Origin: Lineus longissimus
Taxonomy: Eukaryota > Nemertea > Pilidiophora > Heteronemertea > Lineidae
Direction of reading: 5' to 3'
NCBI RefSeq assembly: GCF_910592395.1
Contig: NC_088323.1
Location: 8,992,001-9,056,000, forward strand
Length of the DNA stretch: 64,000 nt
Position 1 is the first letter of the stretch, and each line of letters starts with the position of its first letter. The translations under genes were made by a program, and so were the position numbers. The notes under the pieces are model-generated. The model made no database searches. It saw nothing but the letters and a program-made list of their open reading frames with translations, and was not told where the DNA came from. Below, piece after piece: positions 10,640-22,679 of the stretch.

Positions 10640-12800
10640 CGAAGTGACATACTAAAATACATTGGTATCACAAATCAAAGTTAGCCTCTTTCTGTTTGCG
10701 GAACTGAGAGTTTTTGGAAAGAGCCTCCTGGGTTATGTTAAAATGCAGAATTTTGCATGGCACGAGCGTACATGTATATCTGAAATGCATTTGTGCACAT
10801 ATTTCATACGCTAAGACTGCAGTCAGTGGTGACCACAAACATTCGTCGGTCAAATGCCAGACACATCAACTGAAACCAAGGACGTTAATTGATACAGCGT
10901 GCGTAATTCACGACAACATATTTCAAAGGTAAAAGCACACATTTTCCATGCGAAAATAATAATTTGGCATATCCGGCTTCGGTTTGTCTATTGTTCGCCA
11001 AAAGTAAATCAATTTCGAAGTAATTGATGAAGTCAGCGTCTACTTAACACCGTTGTGCAGTTTTCCCGGTAAGCGGAACAAGATGGAAAATCGCCGAAGG
11101 AAAATCTTGATCTACTGAAAAATGTTTTTTATAAGTTTTGAAAACCGGCGCGGGTTTCGAGGGAATTTTAGCAACAAACTCAAGGGTATTGGTATCTTAA
11201 TATAGACCCAAAGCCTCGGATCAAATTCCGAAGTACAATTAGCCTCTTTAATTCCTGATCAGCGCCTCTAGCGCCGGAGCTCAGCTGTTGTGGCTCTGTT
11301 GTCGGGAAAAAACAACCGACATGGTGTGCGAAGCAAATATGTTTCCCCACAACATCAGAGCTCCGGAAGAGGCGCTGATCAGGGTAAAGGTGCATTACGA
11401 AATAGCATGTTCGGTCACCTCTCTGGTATCCCTATTTCTGCTGCAACAGACACAACCGATGCAATAGAGCATGATGATGACACGATAACTGTGGCTTAAT
11501 CAAGACAACGTTTAATCAATAACAACACAACCTATGGCAAGCCAAAGCGGAATTTATTCAAGACCGTGGAATTACTATTCAAGAAGTTAAATATATGTTC
11601 AAGACCAAAATATGTTCAATCCTGAATCAAATATTGTCAACCTTGAATCAAATATTGTCAACCTTGAATCAAATATTGTCAACCTTGAACAAAATATATT
11701 CAACCTTGAACAAAATATATTCAACCTTGAACGAAATATATTCAAGACTCACGTGACCATATTCAAGACGCACGTGACCACAAAAATTGATGACGTAGTT
11801 GCTCATGTTTTGATGCTTTACGGACTTTCCCGAACCCGCGTCCGGACTTTCCCGAACCCATGGTACTTGTGTTGCGTTTAGGAGCTCGAATTGTTCGCAC
11901 GAGGTTTTGACACATGGTTGTACACGTACCTAGCCGCCTACACCTGACATGTACTGTAATCCTACACATCATGACATGGATGCCGAGTGAATGTCAGAGT
12001 CGATACATGTTTCACAGACATATCAGGCAAATTATAGGTTCAAAATGCGCAATGCCTGTCGTGAAACAGAACGCATCGGAAGTACCACAGATTCTACGCT
12101 CTACGTCATCAATTTTGTGGTCACGTGCGTCTTGAATATGGTCACGTGAGTCTTGAATATATTTTGTTCAAGGTTGAATATATTTTGTTCAAGGTTGGAC
12201 ATATTTTATTCAAGGTTGAACATATTTTATTCAAGGTTGAACATATTTTATTCAAGGTTGAAAACATTTGATTCAAGGTTGAACATATTTTAGTCTTGAA
12301 CATATATTTCCTTCTTGAACTTATATTTAACTTCTTGAATGGTAATTCTAAAGTCTTGAATAAATTCCGCTTTGGCTTGCCATAACAACCAGCTTCAATA
12401 ATTGTATTTGGTAAAATTGATTCATAGAAAACAATGCATGGCCTTTATATTTTGACATCGATTGCTTTGAAAATTTATATCGTGAAATAAAATCAGACCC
12501 CATACGCACCTTGTCCATTATAATATAGTTACGTAGCTATTTGTGATCTAGATCATTGAACCTAAAGTAGACTAGTGCTTTTTGTCACTGCGACCTTTGA
12601 TTATGTTTGCATGCGACAAAAATCGGACGTTTACCATGTTCACGGTGGTCATCGCCGGTGACTGCATGGGACAGGAATCAATTATCGCGGCTATCCAGGC
12701 CCAAAATCCAGATAACATTTTGTATAAGTTTTAAAGATCTTATTTCAGTTCTGTGAACAAGTGCATGTGCATTTCGTTGCAAGATTTCTTAGTTAAGATC
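10640..12800 (+). repeat. Dispersed repeat R, copy 2
   Basis: Paralogue of 2030-3182 plus 6178-6420, without the 3-kb transposon but with its own insertion at 11,535-12,382. It contains an inverted pair of GAGCTC-containing segments, GATCAGCGCCTCTAGCGCC at 11,258 and GGAAGAGGCGCTGATCAG at 11,362. No protein is recognised. Confidence 0.65.
11535..12382. mobile_element. Palindromic miniature element with minisatellite arms
   Basis: The ends are a perfect 30-bp inverted repeat starting TGGCAAGCCAAAGCGGAATT, flanked by TA on both sides (11,533-34 and 12,383-84), which fits a Tc1/mariner-type or other TA target. Each arm is about 250 bp and consists largely of 21-bp units: TCAACCTTGAATCAAATATT-type units on the left and the complement on the right. 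The innermost units of both arms carry a CACGTG palindrome. The centre (about 11,800-12,110) is unique and noncoding. Long frames through it only reflect the 21-bp period (seven codons). Confidence 0.75.
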
Positions 12801-13825
12801 TTAACTATATGAAGAATGTTGCTAGAATATTCTTACGAATGTAAAGTCTAGCTCTTAATAAATGAAGGCAAATATATTATCTCTATCGTCTTATCAGTTG
12901 TTCAATCGGGTATAGCATAAACTTCTAAACCTGTGTTTCCTCCATTTAAAATCATGTTTGCATTCCAGCATGGGTTATGTTTTATGTGATACCCAATCGA
13001 GTTGTTCAAAAAGACTATAAAGCGGGTTGGCATTAAAAGATCATTGGCATTGTTAAGGGCAATATTACTCAGCTGTCGGCTGCCAAGTCACCACTTATTC
13101 TACATAGTTTCCATCAAGAAATTGCACAAAAAGAGGAAAAATTCAAAATCTGACTGAATTATCACCCTTTTCCGATGTTGACTACGATTTGATCAGAGTT
13201 AGCTCTCCATGCGTCGACCCTTTCCACGTGGATCGATGCACTAGTAACGCGTTTCCTGGAGCCATGGATCTACCCTGTAATACGTTTTGGTGCTGATATC
13301 GATTTTTCCGACGTCACGTTGATGGCGCCCTGATTACCCCGCAACTGCGACGATAAATGGAATGCCGTTTCGTCTAAATAGTGGGGTGATCGACGTGAAC
13401 TCGAATCTCAGCGTGCACTCACGTGGCGGGAAAGGTCGTTCGTGCCAAGACTTGAGCGTACCAGAAATAACGAATAACATGTTTTTCTACAATCTAAGAG
13501 CTGAAACATAATTGGAAAATCATCATACACGTTCAGAAAAATAGTTTACTCATAATGAACCAGAGCAAGAACAAACTTACTGCAATAAAAAGCTGTCCAT
13601 TACTTTAAGCAATTAAAATTTAAAATTCCGACATAGGAGCAGAAACATCAGTGTAACCGCGACCAATCTCACTGTCACACTTCATTCAAGGTCATTTAGC
13701 ATGATACAGTAGCTAAACGAGACAACTCGGGCTTGGAATTTAGCATGCGAGGAGGATAGTAGAAACGCCATTGGGGTGAGGACGGGGTCACCTCCAACAT
13801 CTGCTCCTGGAATGGTCCTGGGCAC
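12801..13825. other. No gene seen
   Basis: No coding frame, repeat boundary or RNA gene is recognised in this kilobase. It ends at the left terminus of the Harbinger element. Confidence 0.45.
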
Positions 13826-14010
13826 GGTTGTTCAAAGCACCGATATCTCTTGTCGGTGGATAGTTTGCCAACAAACCACCGATAACTTTAACCACCGACA
13901 GTTTTGGGTTGTTAGAAGCTCCGACAAGCTCGAACTGCCGACAAAACCACCGATATATTTAACGGTGCTTTTGTGCACCGATAAACCTAAAAAACCACTG
14001 ACAACTCTTG
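13826..14010. repeat. Left subterminal CCACCGAYA motif array
   Basis: Variants of ACCACCGATA, CCACCGACA and their complement occur about eight times in 185 bp, in both orientations (for example 13,853, 13,885, 13,902, 13,937 and 13,946). The same motif fills the right end. Clustered subterminal motifs of this kind are where transposases or their partner proteins usually bind. Confidence 0.7.
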
Positions 14011-14032
14011 TTGTCAGGCATTCTCAGAAACA

Positions 14033-17000
14033 AAATGGCCGCGCACAGAAGGCTCCTGTTTCCCAATTTGATGAAAAAACCCAAAACTTTCCGGCATAGA
14101 GAGAATGATTTGGATATATATGATGATGAAGGGTTAAGAAAACGATATAGATTCAGCAGGCTAAGTATTATTTACATCACTGACTTGATAAGGGACAAAC
14201 TGGAGAGGCCTACCAGGCGAAACAAAAGCCTCTCTGCTGAAAGGCAAGTGATGTTAGCCCTTCGCTTCTACGCCTCAAGATCTTTTCTCCAAATCGTTGG
14301 AGATTTACAGGGATACGATAGGGGCACAGTAAGCAAAATTGTCGTGGCAGTTAGAAATGGCCCACAGAACAGGATGAGTGAAGAAAAATTCACACAGGAT
14401 TCTATGAAATAGCTGGGTTTCCAGAAGTCATCGGATGCGTTGATGGTACCCACATTAAGATACAGTCACCATCAACCCCACTGTGGTTTCCTGAAAATGG
14501 AGAAGGCCCTAATAAACCGACCTACGAGTCTTGCTTCGCCAACCGTAGGCAGTACCACAGTATCAACACACAGGGAATCTGTGACCACAGAGGTAAGTTG
14601 AACACATAGGCCTACTGCTTGTACTCCAGCAGTCAGTGAAATGAGTGTGAGTGTATCTTAACCATTGACTTGTGTACATCATGTACATCATGTCCATCAT
14701 GCACATAGACTCTCACCGCCTACACTACACTCGCTCATTTCATGATTTCTGTGGCCATTGGGCACCTGAAAACTTATCAAACGCACAAAAAAGCGCTTTG
14801 TAAACAGACATCCACTTATAAATTATTTATTTTTTTATTTATTTATTCGTGTAAAATACATGTACAATATTTGATATAACATGACAAGACATTGGATTAT
14901 GAACAAAATAAAACGTACATGCATTACACTGGTAACCATGTAGGTCGAGACCTATTATATGGCACCAGATAATATGGGTTGTGTCGTCGGGGTGCCGGCG
15001 ACATGCGCACTAAGTGGGCCGACAGTTTGCACAACGGCAGAAAGTGACGAAAGTGCACATGTCGTCGACATCCAAACGATCCAACCTGTCAAAATAATAA
15101 ACATTAAGGGACGATTTAAAATGCATTTTTTTCAAATTATGTAATTGGACCGGGAGGCTGTTCCACAGCTTCGGTGTCCTCACCCAGTATGAGGCACCGA
15201 ACGTCTCCGAGTGGAATCTCGGCTGCGCCAGTCGTAAACCGTCGCCCCTTACAGCCGGGGTTATATAAAAACGTGCATTAAAATCCAGGACATTATAATA
15301 AGAATCGCGCATAAAAACTAGATCCTTGATTTCCCGACGGTACGACAGGGGCAGCAGAGACAACGCTCGCAGACGCTCCACATATGGCATATCAGGGCCT
15401 AAAATGTGACGAGTCATCCTCCGCTGGACACGCTCTAAAGTTTCAAGATCACGTCGCACATGTGTGTCGAATACCACCGTACCATATTCAAGGCGACTAC
15501 GCACAAGTGATTTATACAACATGATATTCAAATTAACGTCTGCAGTACGCCCGCATACACGCCTGATCATACCCCACATTCTACTTGCACTGCTTGCAAT
15601 ACCATTGACATGAGATGACTATGACAGGTCCGAAGAAATGACAATACCAAGATCCTTGAATTTATCAACCCGACACAATGCAAAACCATTGATATTGTAA
15701 AAGAAGTGTGTCGGATTTAACTTCCTAGTAACACTCATGACCATGCATTTGCTTGGGCTAAATGTCATGCCCCACCGTTTACTCCAAGCGTACAATTTAT
15801 CAAGGTCGGTCTGAAGTAGCAGACAGTCGGTTACAGACTCTATCTCCCTACACATTTTGGAATCATCAGCAAAAAGATCCATGGCAGTACCGTCACTAAC
15901 GACCTCAGCAATATCATTTACGTACAATAAGAATAAAAGAGGGCCTAAAATTGACCCTTGCGGCACACCAGACAGTACATCTAAAAGTGATGACTCCGAG
16001 CCATTAATCACAACTCTCTGCTTCCTATTTGTAAGATACGACGTTAACCAACTCAGAAGACGTCCACAGATTCCAAAGGAACGAATCTTATGTAATAAGA
16101 GGCAATGGGGAACGGAATCGAAAGCTTTAGCAAAATCCAAATATATAACATCAGTTTGACCCCCACTATCTAAGACCTGGCCCAGTCTATGCTGGAACTG
16201 AACAAGCTGAGTGGCCGTTGACCGCCTGTTACAGAAGCCATGCTGGCCTTTATAGACTGACGGACTTAAGACTGGAGAGATACTGTTATAAATGCAACGT
16301 TCCATTACTTTAGAAACCACAGATAGGAGAGACACGGGTCTATAATTTGAAATCAAATGCTTGTCTCCCTTCTTGTACACTGGCACAACGTTAGCGATTT
16401 TCCAATCGTTTGGTAAAACACCTGTCTGCATTGAAACGTTGAATAAAAATGCGAGTGAAGAACACAGTGTAGAGGCACACTCCCTCAGAACACGATTAGA
16501 GACCCTGTCAGGCCCACAGGCCTTAGTCTTGTCCAGCCTGTTTAATACCGATTTCACCTCAACTGCTGTAAAGTTAACAGAATCAAGGTTATAATTATCA
16601 TACATGGTAACATCAGGTTTTCTCAAGTCGTTGTGATGAGAAAAATTGGAATAAAAATAACCATTGAAGGCTTTTGCCTTGCGCAGAGGAGTCACAAAAT
16701 ACTCATTGCCCAGCTTCGCTGTCTCTGGTATATACTGCGTACCTACTCTGCCAGATTATTAATTTGGGAAGAAACCATGCGATTTTGTGTGTCAGAACAG
16801 TCATGACAGTGTGTGATAGCACAAATTTCCTGGCATATGGGATGACATATCTTTCAAAATCGTAACTACAGTGTGATTCAAAAAAAATAATTTTTTATCA
16901 ATTTCTGTATAATATTTATCTAAACTAAAAATCTAATGAAAGCTTGATCTATGAATAGGTGATTCTTATCATTCTAATGCTCAATCAAAAAAAACTTAAA

Positions 17001-17751
17001 GGGGGACTATAGGCAGAAGCAGGAAGCTATTAAATTGGTCACCTTCAGAAGACTTACACAGTTAGGGCACTGGGTCATGTTTGATTCAGCACTAAATATT
17101 CCTCATACAAGGGTGAATAGGTTTGACGTAATGTGAGATGGGAGAGACCCGTATTGACCACTGTGTGTAACTTCATCTTGCCCCTATCCTCTTCTTTGTG
17201 TCACTGTGGTACTTATCACTGCCCGAGGATCTCTATAAGGATATTTAGATAAAACTACTAAACATTCTTTTTAATTTATTGCAGGGAAACTTATAAATGT
17301 GGTAGCTCGCTGGCCTGGAGCCACACATGACTCCCACATCTTCAAGGAGAGCGAAATCGGACAGCACCTCTCCGAGAACAACATGCAAGAAGTCTATCTG
17401 TTGGGAGATTCCGGCTATCCTTGTAAGCCGTTTCTTTTAACCCCCTATCTGACGCCCACAACACGTGCTGAGAAACGCTATAACTCAGCTCAGAAGAAGA
17501 CACGCAATTCCATCGAGCGTTGTTTTAGGGTGATGAAGAGACGATTTCATTGTCTTCATGGGGAAATCCGCATGCGTCCTGACAGAACATGCAAAATCAT
17601 CATCGCTTGTTGTGTCCTGCACAATATTGCTATAGAGAGAAGAGAGCCGCTGTTAGGACGTCCAAGGCGAGAACCACGACAAAGACATGTCTACCAGGGT
17701 CCCAATGATGGGTTTGCTATGCGGAAATTTGTCACTGAACGATTCTTCTAA
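14033..17751 (+). CDS. Harbinger transposase (HARBI1-like DDE nuclease), two exons
   Basis: Exon 1 runs from about 14,033 (ATG, MAAHRRLLFP) to 14,592, exon 2 from 17,285 to 17,751. The donor is AG/GTAAGT at 14,593 and the acceptor TTGCAG at 17,284; the phase fits. Exon 1 has the N-terminal helical region (YRFSRLSIIYITDLI, QVMLALRFYASRSFLQIVGD) and the first catalytic Asp in GCVDGTHIKI. Exon 2 has RWPGATHDSHIF, the second Asp in LLGDSGYP and the Glu in SIERCFRVMKRRFH. All three catalytic residues are thus present. A one-base deletion near 14,400 shifts the frame just before the first catalytic motif, so this copy is probably dead. The nuclease cuts and joins the element ends with the help of the Myb-like partner. 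Confidence 0.85.
14823..16745 (-). mobile_element. CR1-type LINE, 5'-truncated, in the Harbinger intron
   Basis: The 3' end is the TTTATTTATT-type tail at about 14,823-14,850 (an A/T-rich tail on the minus strand). Coding similarity stops at about 16,745, so only the reverse transcriptase and C-terminus were inserted, as is usual for incomplete target-primed copies. Its protein is most like the LINE at the right edge of the window (62,613-64,000). Confidence 0.75.
15010..16745 (-). pseudogene. LINE reverse transcriptase, C-terminal part
   Basis: The reverse transcriptase frame covers 16,745 to 15,619: ACGPDRVSNRVL, YRPVSLLSVVSKVME, YLDFAKAFDSVPH, SGVPQGSILGPLLFLLYVND and catalytic LFADDSK, where F replaces the more usual Y. 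The C-terminal frame is 15,579-15,010 (SRLEYGTVVF, ERVQRRMTRHILG, PLSYRREIKDL), separated by a stop near 15,618. The endonuclease is absent. FADD-type Jockey/CR1-group elements of this sort are common in aquatic animals. Confidence 0.8.
17027..17195 (+). repeat. 'ACTATAG' family repeat, copy 2
   Basis: Starts AAAGGGGGACTATAGGCAGA and shares the blocks listed for 525-720. It lies within the transposase intron just upstream of the exon 2 acceptor, so it was added after the element formed or was carried with it. Confidence 0.5.
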
Positions 17752-18234
17752 TAGGCAAACTACACATTCAGGGTTCACCGAGTGTATGCAGTAAGATTTA
17801 CTTTCAAAACAAGCATCACAGATACACCAGCATATCTTTTATGAGTTATTTCTTCCAAAAACAAATTTTTCTGATCTTAGTTCATACCAATTTTAATATT
17901 GAACCTGCTTGACATTCACAATGAAAAACCTAATGGTATTCACTTTAGCTAAACAGTAACTAACAAATTGGAATTCATGGATGTACGGCGTGTATGTGTT
18001 GCTGCAATTTGAAACTAAATCCTGCAAAAGAAAAGGATTTAAAGATTAATTCATAGATAGATAAATATTATTCTTGACGTTGAACTTTATATACAAGTGT
18101 CTGTAAGACGTAACATTTTGGGTGATAATAAAATATTTACAGTTCCTTCAAATACAGGAAGGGTTTAAATGACATTTGACATTCTTTGTGGAATGAAATG
18201 AAGACGAAAGTGGCAATTCTGGAGTTGTAAAGAT
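17752..18234. other. Spacer between converging Harbinger genes
   Basis: AT-rich DNA between the ends of the plus-strand nuclease and the minus-strand Myb-like gene. Both 3' ends and any polyadenylation sites must lie here (AATAAA-type words at about 18,127 on plus). No ORF is supported. Confidence 0.5.
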
Positions 18235-19740
18235 CTAACAGTTTAAATCTTTCTCCAACTTCAAAATTTCCAGTTTCATCTTCTTTTCATTCAGGGCGGC
18301 ATTCGACAGTTCCTTTAAGAGTAAAGCGTGCTGGACAGGGCAGATGCATCGGCGTGTTTTTACACAATCTATAGTCGACAATTGTCCATCAGTGGCAGGA
18401 AGTTGAGTAGACGCACTGCTTGTCTTCTTCCCCTTCCCTTTCCCCTTGCTCTTCCCTTTTTCGCCCCTCTGCTCTGTGGCGATGGCCATTTCTTTTGTTG
18501 CGTTGAATTCCGAGTCTGTGGATACCGGTTGTGACGGCTCTTGCTCCGATTCCCATCTTCCACTGGCCTCTTCAACAAGTCTCATGAGCTCCCTCTGCTC
18601 CTCGTTGTACTCATAGGAATGTTGACTATCTGAAATAACAGTAACACCAATTAGGATGGAGTGGTCCATGTAGTGTGTAGTGTTTTACATTGTGTCACAA
18701 AGTTTTCAAAATGTTTTTGAATTGTCCTGGAAAGTCGAAGTTTTAAAAATTTCTATGAACACAACAACATTCATGACATTAAAGTGTGATTGTTATTCAC
18801 TAAGTAATAACTCGGAGAACGGAGGCAAGAAACTAAGCCTATTTCCTACAATATTTTCACAAACGGCACCCCATATGTTATGCACTTGCATAAATTATAA
18901 GGTCAAGGTCACTGGACCTGCGGCATCATTTCAACATGTTCAATCAGTGTGCAAGCATGCACTGCTGTTAAAGTTTGTTTTCTCTCTCAAACAGGCCCTA
19001 TCTGAAGTTGTCATAAGATGAGATTATCTTCACATTGGTTATGAGTATCTAGAGTTCAGGATGTGTGAAGGTCAAGGACCAATTCGTTTGTTTTTACCAG
19101 TTTTTATGACTGGAAATTTTAACTTTTTGAAAAGAATGAAAAAAATGGCCGACATGCGATTTCCTGGCTGGCAGTCTGCCAAAAGATGGTGGTGGGCCCA
19201 GCAGACGTTTTTTTTTTCTCCTGAAAATGCAATTGAACATTATAGGCCTAAATGAAAGTTAAATCAGACAAATCTGTGTGTCAAACCTTCTAACTGTGTA
19301 GGTGGGGGAAAACCGGTGGCTAGTTGAGCCAGCATCTCTGGGGCTGTCTTAGAAGACCCATTTGACCTGGCATTTGGTGCTGTTGGCAGTGCTGCTGATG
19401 TTGATGGCACTGCAGATTCCACACCACAAGAGATTCCAGCCCAGCTTGGGCTGTCACCAAAAAGGCTCACTATCTTCGGTGACACGGGGTCTAACGGACG
19501 TGGGCCTGATCCACCTCCGATCTTCCTCTTTTCCTTAGCTATCTTATTCTTGGCTCCACTTGTCAGCCCTTGCCATTTGCACTTGATTTCCCTCCAAGTT
19601 CTCTGTTCCACCCCCTGGGCATTAATTTTTCTTGAAATATCATACCAAACACTCTTCTTTAGTTTGTTGGTGACAGTGTTTGTCAACTTTGATGTTAAGA
19701 GCTTGATGTGTGGTTCTGCTAGGTCGAGCAGCAGAGCCAC
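18235..19740 (-). CDS. Harbinger Myb/SANT-like partner protein, two exons
   Basis: Exon 1 (19,740 to about 19,285) holds a Myb/SANT-like DNA-binding domain: ALLLDLAEPHIKLLTSKLTN, then VWYDISRKINAQGVEQRTWR and EIKCKWQGL. The frame is open further upstream (FTDKEV just before 19,740), so the true start is upstream or in another exon; no convincing ATG is seen. Exon 2 (18,633 to 18,235) follows an acceptor (TTATTTCAG); it has a basic glycine/lysine run (GEKGKSKGKGKGKK, a likely nuclear signal) and ends in a helical region ALNEKKMKLEILKLEKDL. This layout is standard for the second protein of Harbinger elements, which binds the ends and moves the nuclease into the nucleus. Confidence 0.7.
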
Positions 19741-19849
19741 CTCTTTATCCGTAAAGTTCTTCTTTCTAACAATTTTACCATTCTCTTCTGCAGCAGACAG
19801 CTCTTGGTCAGACGTGATACAGGAAGTGAGATGACAAGGTGCATTGTGG

Positions 19850-20005
19850 GAAAATCCACTGACAAATCCACTGACAACTAAAAGGGCCTAAAAATTGGCT
19901 TTGAGCAACTCATACTTGTCGGTGGATTACCTATCAGCCGACAACTGATTTTTATCCACCGACAACACTTATCGACCGATAACCTTATCGGTGCTTTGAA
20001 CAAAC
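19850..20005. repeat. Right subterminal CCACCGAYA motif array
   Basis: Mirror of the left array: ATCCACTGACAA twice in tandem (19,857 and 19,869), then CTTGTCGGTGGATT, ATCCACCGACAAC and CGACCGATAAC before the terminal repeat. At least six motif copies lie in 155 bp. Confidence 0.65.
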
Positions 20006-20225
20006 GGGCGCAGGTCTTAGCAATGTTGATGCTACTCATGAACCTTTTCACAACCATATTGTACTCGATCATGTTGTGTGTGTTACCACTTGGGGATTGC
20101 CAAGATTTTAGGCTAAAAGGTGTTGGCTATGGTGAGTTCGTTGATTCTAGCAAATTCAAGTAGCCGGATCCCCCTCTCGTTTGTACTTCTAAGCCAAATC
20201 TCCCGATGTTGCCTTTCCCTTGGCC

Positions 20226-20444
20226 CTAGGCATTGGTGCCGATTTTTGCGTCACAGTCCCCAACTACCAGAATAATGTACTGCTTTGGGAGAGACTGCAT
20301 AGTAGCTATGTAGTCTTCGTAAAACCCTCGGATCCATCGCTTATTGCAGCGTAGATCTCGAAAACTGACATGTTGAATGGTTTTGCGCTGATCCTCACAG
20401 TCATCATACGGTTGGAGACTGGTCAGTACTATTTTTAGAATCAA
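20226..20444 (-). pseudogene. LINE endonuclease fragment
   Basis: A 72-codon frame with the C-terminal half of an APE-type endonuclease: SLQPYDDCEDQ, FYEDYIATMQSLPKQ, then ILVVGDCDAKIG, where the family has GDFNAKIG (Phe-Asn replaced by Cys-Asp, so dead). The style is that of RTE-like endonucleases. It lies 3' of another LINE's reverse transcriptase, so it is an independent fragment. Compare 27,017-27,330, which holds the N-terminal half of the same domain type. Confidence 0.6.
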
Positions 20445-20539
20445 AAAGTAAAAGTAACTAATTATAGTAATGTTCTACTCTGGTAGTTGCTATTGCACTG
20501 AATGTGAAATAAGTTGTTATATATATATGTATACATGTT

Positions 20540-22500
20540 TATTCGTACACATCGGTACAATTAGAGTGCAGGGGTGCATTACAGTTGGTCGTGCATGACA
20601 GATAAATTAACAGTACTGGTAGCCTACTATAAAGAAATACAAACTACAAAAGCTAAGTAATTTACATTCCTACATGTTGTGTTCTATTATTACACAGAGA
20701 TAACTGTGGCTCAGCAATTAATCAATTAATTAACATATAATTCAGAAAGCCCGTCCTCAATCCCCCCCCCCCCCTTGTCAAAATATTCATCCCTATCCCT
20801 ACCACTCATTAACTCCCTAATTTGCTCGGCCACTCTTTCCTGCTCCTCTCATACATCCACCATTCTAACACCCCGCGTCGTAGAATATTACATGGGCAAA
20901 TTACCCCTGTATCCCATCCATACTTGGCAACACAAATTAAAAGTTTTCCCAAGAGACGACCGGCTCCCACCCTCAATAATACATTTACAAAGTCGAAGGT
21001 ATACATCGTTTCACATCCATAGAGTAAAAAAGATGACAAAGCGCTTTTCTATCTGAGCTCGAATTGGAAAATCTTGTATAGTAATTAACGGATTCAAAGC
21101 ATTATGCGTACGATACGGTAAGCACATAAATTTTCTAATACATACTTTCAATGCCACATACATATTCTCAATTCCTTGAAATGATAGATCCCAGCCCTGA
21201 TACCCATAGAGAGACATACAATGCGATTTGAAAAGCCTCTACTTCTCTTCGTGAGTGGCAAAGCGAAATTGAGATAATAGAATATTCGTTCTTCTATACA
21301 AGTCATTTATCGCAATCTGAACTTTTCTCTTCATCGTGTTTGGCCCAAAGATCATGCCCAAATGCATCTCAAAGGGAAATGGTCGAAGTATCAGCCCCTG
21401 AAACAAAATGACAATGTCTAGATCAGTTTCACCAAAAATAATCAGCTTACTTTTTGAAGCATTGAAACTTATCATAAAATCAATTGAAAACGACGAAGCA
21501 ACCCATAATATATTATTCAATGCAAAAACCGTCGGAGCTAACAAAACCACGTCATCGGCACAGACGAAAGTGCCGACAAAGTGTAATCTGATGTGACATC
21601 CAACGCCAGACGTTGCGAGAGTAAACAAAAGTTCATGTAAGTAGACACTGGATAAAACCGGAGACAACACTCCTCCCTGTTTGACTCCCTGATTTGTATA
21701 CAATATAGTCAAGAACCTAGCAACCAGTGGGCATAACCCCTTCCCGCAAAAGAAGTCGAAATAATGTACTAAAACGCACCTTATCAAACGCCTTCGAGGC
21801 ATCTAGCATGACACAATATACATTAGTATTTTGACTCTTAAAATAATCAATCACCTCATTTACCACCGTACTGTAAGTGGCAGTAAATAACCCATGTTTG
21901 AAACCAAATTGCATATCTGACTAAGAAAAAACGTTGCTGGATTTATGAAGGAAAACGTAATCCAAAGTCTTGCCCATAATACTACTTTGTGAAATGCCTC
22001 TATAATTGTCCTATGAAGTTAATTGTTTTCTTGCATTCTTAGGTATAGGTATAACAGTAGTTTTAGGAAAGTCCCCAGCACAACACCCATGATTCACCAT
22101 TGATGATAACAAAAGGGATATCATAACCTTCAGTCTGTTCCCCAATTGAGAAAATTGTCAGATTTGAGACCTTCAATGCTATCACTCTAGCCTTTGTTTA
22201 GCTTTTTCATGCCCCCAATTACATCTTCATATGAAATTGAGTGCCCTACTGACCCCCCCCCCCCCCCTCCCATTGCAACACATCTCATGCACACCCTTAA
22301 GCGCCTCCATCTCACCATTATCATACGAAATCGGAGTTACAAACCTGTTTAAATTCATCAGCAAAAACCTTACAAATGGCCTATGGCCCATCAACCTTGT
22401 CCATTGTTTTAGGGAGAACGCTACTTGCTTTATTGATTTTACTAACATCTTTACAAAATTATTTACTACTCTTGCCTTGCATTTTTTTTGTTAATTTATC
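20540..22500 (-). mobile_element. Decayed LINE, reverse transcriptase region
   Basis: Minus-strand remains of a third LINE lineage, from its 3' side near 20,540 to about 22,500. Two homopolymer C runs (20,761-20,774 and 22,252-22,268) lie within it. The coding part is described separately. Confidence 0.6.
21011..21914 (-). pseudogene. Reverse transcriptase remnant
   Basis: Three frames in order: 21,914-21,717 (VYCVMLDASKAFDKV), 21,802-21,239 (NQGVKQGGVLSPVLSSVYLH, then CADDVVLLAP, FNASKSKLIIFGE) and 21,217-21,011 (GYQGWDLSFQGIE, LPYRTHNAL). These are fingers, palm and C-terminal blocks of a LINE reverse transcriptase. The catalytic box is C-ADD instead of YADD. The clade differs from the L2 and CR1 copies; I cannot place it further. 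Frameshifts make it dead. Confidence 0.7.
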
Positions 22501-22679
22501 AGCTGCTACTTTCTCATTGTTATTTTTTACCTTTCTCACAACATGATATATGATGCCCTAGTCCGACGACGAATGTCGGCCACTATGCCGTTCTGAGGCC
22601 ACCCATTTTCAACCCAGAAGTATTAGGGTAGCAGGAAGGGTTGGGCGTTTGTGGTTTCTGAGTCTGAGGGGGTTGGTGT

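Larger units (their letters stand above)
13826..20005. mobile_element. Harbinger DNA transposon, 6.2 kb, with nested LINE
   Basis: Terminal inverted repeats of about 20 bp: G(G/T)TTGTTCAAAGCACCGATA at 13,826 and the same leftward from 20,005. The flanking bases GGGCAC and GGGCGC could be an imperfect target duplication; the usual Harbinger duplication is 3 bp, so this is uncertain. It holds a two-exon DDE nuclease on plus and a two-exon Myb-like partner on minus, converging. A CR1-type LINE (14,823-16,745) sits in the nuclease intron. Without the LINE the element would be about 4.3 kb, normal for the superfamily. Confidence 0.85.

Noticed and set aside
11612-11881. 89-codon plus frame rich in NLESNIV repeats
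   Set aside because: It only translates the 21-bp minisatellite of the palindromic element; 21 bp is seven codons, so any frame stays open.
20752-20775. C homopolymers as assembly gaps
   Set aside because: Short runs with normal flanks inside a decayed LINE; may be sequencing uncertainty but not a join that I can show.
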